DNA from: an uncultured bacterium
GTDB taxonomy: Bacteria > Bacillota > Clostridia > Lachnospirales > Lachnospiraceae
Length of the DNA: 5,624 bases
Reading direction: 5' to 3'
NCBI GenBank assembly: GCA_947071365.1
Contig: CAMTFT010000144.1
Location: 1 to 5,624 of the forward strand
The position numbers and the translations under genes were made by a program. Positions 4,328 to 5,624 of the stretch are shown here, in pieces. Numbering within the stretch: the stretch's first letter is position 1; each line of letters starts with the position of its first letter. The notes below the pieces were generated by a model. The model saw only the letters and a program-made list of their open reading frames with translations. It searched no databases and was not told where the DNA came from.

Positions 4328-5533
4328 CTAAATCATCCGTTTGTCAATTTTTCTGCCGACAACAATGGTCATGACCTCATCCTCTTTTCCCTCAAACCAG
4401 CAGGACCACTCGGGTGATACCATCGTTTTTACCATATTGTGCCACATTGTCTCATAGCCAAGCGTCAGCTCGTCAATCGGAGCCATCTCAAAACGTCCGT
4501 TGAAATCATCCGGTGTCACGGTGATCCGAACCTCATCCTCAGTAAATGCCTCCAGTTCGCAGGGAACAAGCTGTGTATCCAGAATATTTTTAATATAACC
4601 GCCCATCAGACGCGGGTCATTCTCTCCGATCTCATGCGGAACTCCCAGCCAGCTTCGAAGCCCTTCCTTCGCAAACGGCTCAATAAATTCATTTTTCCCG
4701 GCAGTGGCAAAAACGATCTTAAAGATTCTTTCAAACTCGTCATCATCCTCCGCCATATCCCGAATTGCGATGAGCGGGAACGCGATACACCACAGCCATC
4801 CCTTCTCCATGCACCAATGGTACGCCCATTCGAAGGTCTTCTCCTCACCGAATGCCTGAGAATAAAATCCATTTCGCTGAAGCTGCCCATGCTTCACGCA
4901 GCGGTCATTCGGTGTCTGATGTACCGGATCCTTTGGCTGCTGCATGTGATCCAGCCATCCCTGCTTTTCCCAGCCGTAAACATCACGCCGCTCCGCAACT
5001 ACACGGCAATGCCTGTCACCGCAGCCTCTCGCCTCACACATATTCAGCGCCACTTCATTTTCTCCCGCCTTTGCAGCGGCAATGTCAAAATTGGCAGTAA
5101 ACATGGCGGTAGTCATATTGCACAGCTCTGCCCCGACAATATCCCAGGGACACGTATCCAGCTCCTTTTCCACGCGGTTTCTCGTGAACTGAACCACCCG
5201 GCCCGCCATATCCTCATACTCATCACCGGAATCTCCTACGATCCCGCCCAGCCACGATGATTTCTCACAGAATTCCGGAATATTCCATTCATCAAAAAAC
5301 TCATTGATGTAATCGTCATTGCACGCTCCCATATTCATCATATAGGCAATTTCGCAAATAGCCTCCGTGCGTTTTTCAAAATCCGGCTCAAGGATACGCA
5401 TCACCTGAAATACATTCGCACAGAATGATGCAATATGGCGTACCGCATAATTGTACGCCTCCTTCTCCGGAATCAGTTTTCCCCACACGGTAGTTACACA
5501 TTTACTTTGATCCAGCCTGTCCTTTAATGACAT
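4328..5533 (-). CDS. Cysteine-rich 401-residue protein of unknown function with internal duplication
   Basis: I do not recognise a characterised protein here. It is soluble-looking, with no signal peptide or membrane helix, rich in acidic and aromatic residues, and has 15 cysteines. Residues 25-182 and about 233-395 look like two copies of one unit. Each has helices, an SWLG motif (93-96 and 294-297), then M-x-G exactly 13 residues after that motif (109-111 and 310-312), and finally an aromatic or acidic strand ending VVAER or VVGRK (178-182 and 391-395). The first copy ends in C166-x4-C171-x4-C176 within a CEARGCGDRHCR segment, distantly like the closing motif of V4R (4-vinyl reductase) or ATC-hydrolase small-molecule-binding domains; that resemblance is weak. 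AAAGGAGGG (5540-5548) precedes the ATG by 6 bases. As first gene of the operon it may bind the substrate or a cofactor for the GcvT-like and SDR proteins. The stop TAG lies in the frame of the next gene, 15 bases before its ATG. Confidence 0.85.
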   Translation of the reverse strand: MSLKDRLDQSKCVTTVWGKLIPEKEAYNYAVRHIASFCANVFQVMRILEPDFEKRTEAICEIAYMMNMGACNDDYINEFFDEWNIPEFCEKSSWLGGIVGDSGDEYEDMAGRVVQFTRNRVEKELDTCPWDIVGAELCNMTTAMFTANFDIAAAKAGENEVALNMCEARGCGDRHCRVVAERRDVYGWEKQGWLDHMQQPKDPVHQTPNDRCVKHGQLQRNGFYSQAFGEEKTFEWAYHWCMEKGWLWCIAFPLIAIRDMAEDDDEFERIFKIVFATAGKNEFIEPFAKEGLRSWLGVPHEIGENDPRLMGGYIKNILDTQLVPCELEAFTEDEVRITVTPDDFNGRFEMAPIDELTLGYETMWHNMVKTMVSPEWSCWFEGKEDEVMTIVVGRKIDKRMI

Positions 5534-5585
5534 CTAAAACCCTCCTTTGTCCGAAAGCCGCCCCATGCCTTCGATATTTGTCTTT

Positions 5586-5614
5586 ATTTTATGAAAAAAT
5601 AAAAACGGTATCCA
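5586..5614 (-). promoter_or_regulatory. Candidate promoter of the three-gene operon
   Basis: On the minus strand, TGGATA (5609-5614, 4 of 6 matches to the -35 consensus) and TAAAAT (5586-5591, 5 of 6 matches to the -10) are 17 bases apart. Transcription would start near 5579, giving a leader of about 45 bases. It is weaker than the other two promoters, which would suit a regulated operon. The window ends 10 bases further on, so an upstream regulator site, or an additional gene of the operon, cannot be excluded. Confidence 0.4.
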
Positions 5615-5624
5615 GCCCTCAAAC

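Noticed and set aside
4313..4330. Amber read-through or pyrrolysine joining the 401-residue protein to the GcvT-like protein
   Set aside because: The TAG at 4328-4330 is in the same frame as the next ATG, which made a fusion worth considering. However, a ribosome binding site lies between them, and four of the seven genes here end in TAG, so it is an ordinary stop. Pyrrolysine users tend to avoid TAG.
4439..5260. 273-codon plus-strand open frame opposite the 401-residue gene
   Set aside because: It has shadow-frame composition, no ribosome binding site and no recognisable motif. The minus-strand gene has a strong ribosome binding site and internal repeat structure.
1..5624. CRISPR array, tRNA or rRNA genes
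   Set aside because: No regularly spaced repeats and no tRNA- or rRNA-like sequence were seen on either strand.

Overview
The window looks like a piece of a Gram-positive, low-to-moderate GC anaerobe of the class Clostridia, most likely a gut Lachnospiraceae-type organism. This is inferred from strong AGGAGG-type ribosome binding sites, consensus sigma-A promoters and the protein sequences; no taxonomic marker gene is present. The first 44 bases are not genomic. They are an Illumina Nextera library adapter (the end of P5, an 8-base i5 index and the Tn5 mosaic end), so the contig ends artificially there and real sequence starts at about base 45.

All seven convincing genes lie on the minus strand, in three transcription units read from right to left. 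(1) Bases 4328-5533, 3317-4312 and 2525-3283 form a tight operon: a cysteine-rich 401-residue protein of unknown function with an apparent internal duplication, a short GcvT-like (aminomethyltransferase or folate-dependent demethylase fold) protein, and an NADP(H)-type short-chain dehydrogenase/reductase. A plausible promoter precedes the first gene. (2) Bases 1500-1970 and 824-1426 encode a GNAT acetyltransferase of the spermidine/thialysine acetyltransferase type and an SRAP (YedK/HMCES) abasic-site-shielding protein. They are driven by a near-perfect promoter at 2014-2042. (3) Bases 401-667 and 80-397 encode a Phd/YefM antitoxin and a RelE/ParE toxin, with a near-consensus promoter at 710-738 and an inverted repeat over its -10 box that is a natural autoregulatory operator.

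The 554-base gap between the operon of region 1 and the acetyltransferase (1971-2524) holds no convincing gene but is structured. It contains a minus-strand RNA hairpin of 13 pairs, a perfect 14-base palindrome, and a good intrinsic terminator pointing along the plus strand, where no plus-strand gene is visible.

The best candidate for something undescribed is the three-gene operon. A GcvT-type C1-transfer domain without lipoyl or glycine-cleavage partners, a redox SDR and a duplicated cysteine-rich protein together suggest a small catabolic or modification pathway, possibly tetrahydrofolate-dependent demethylation of a small molecule. The substrate cannot be read from the sequence.
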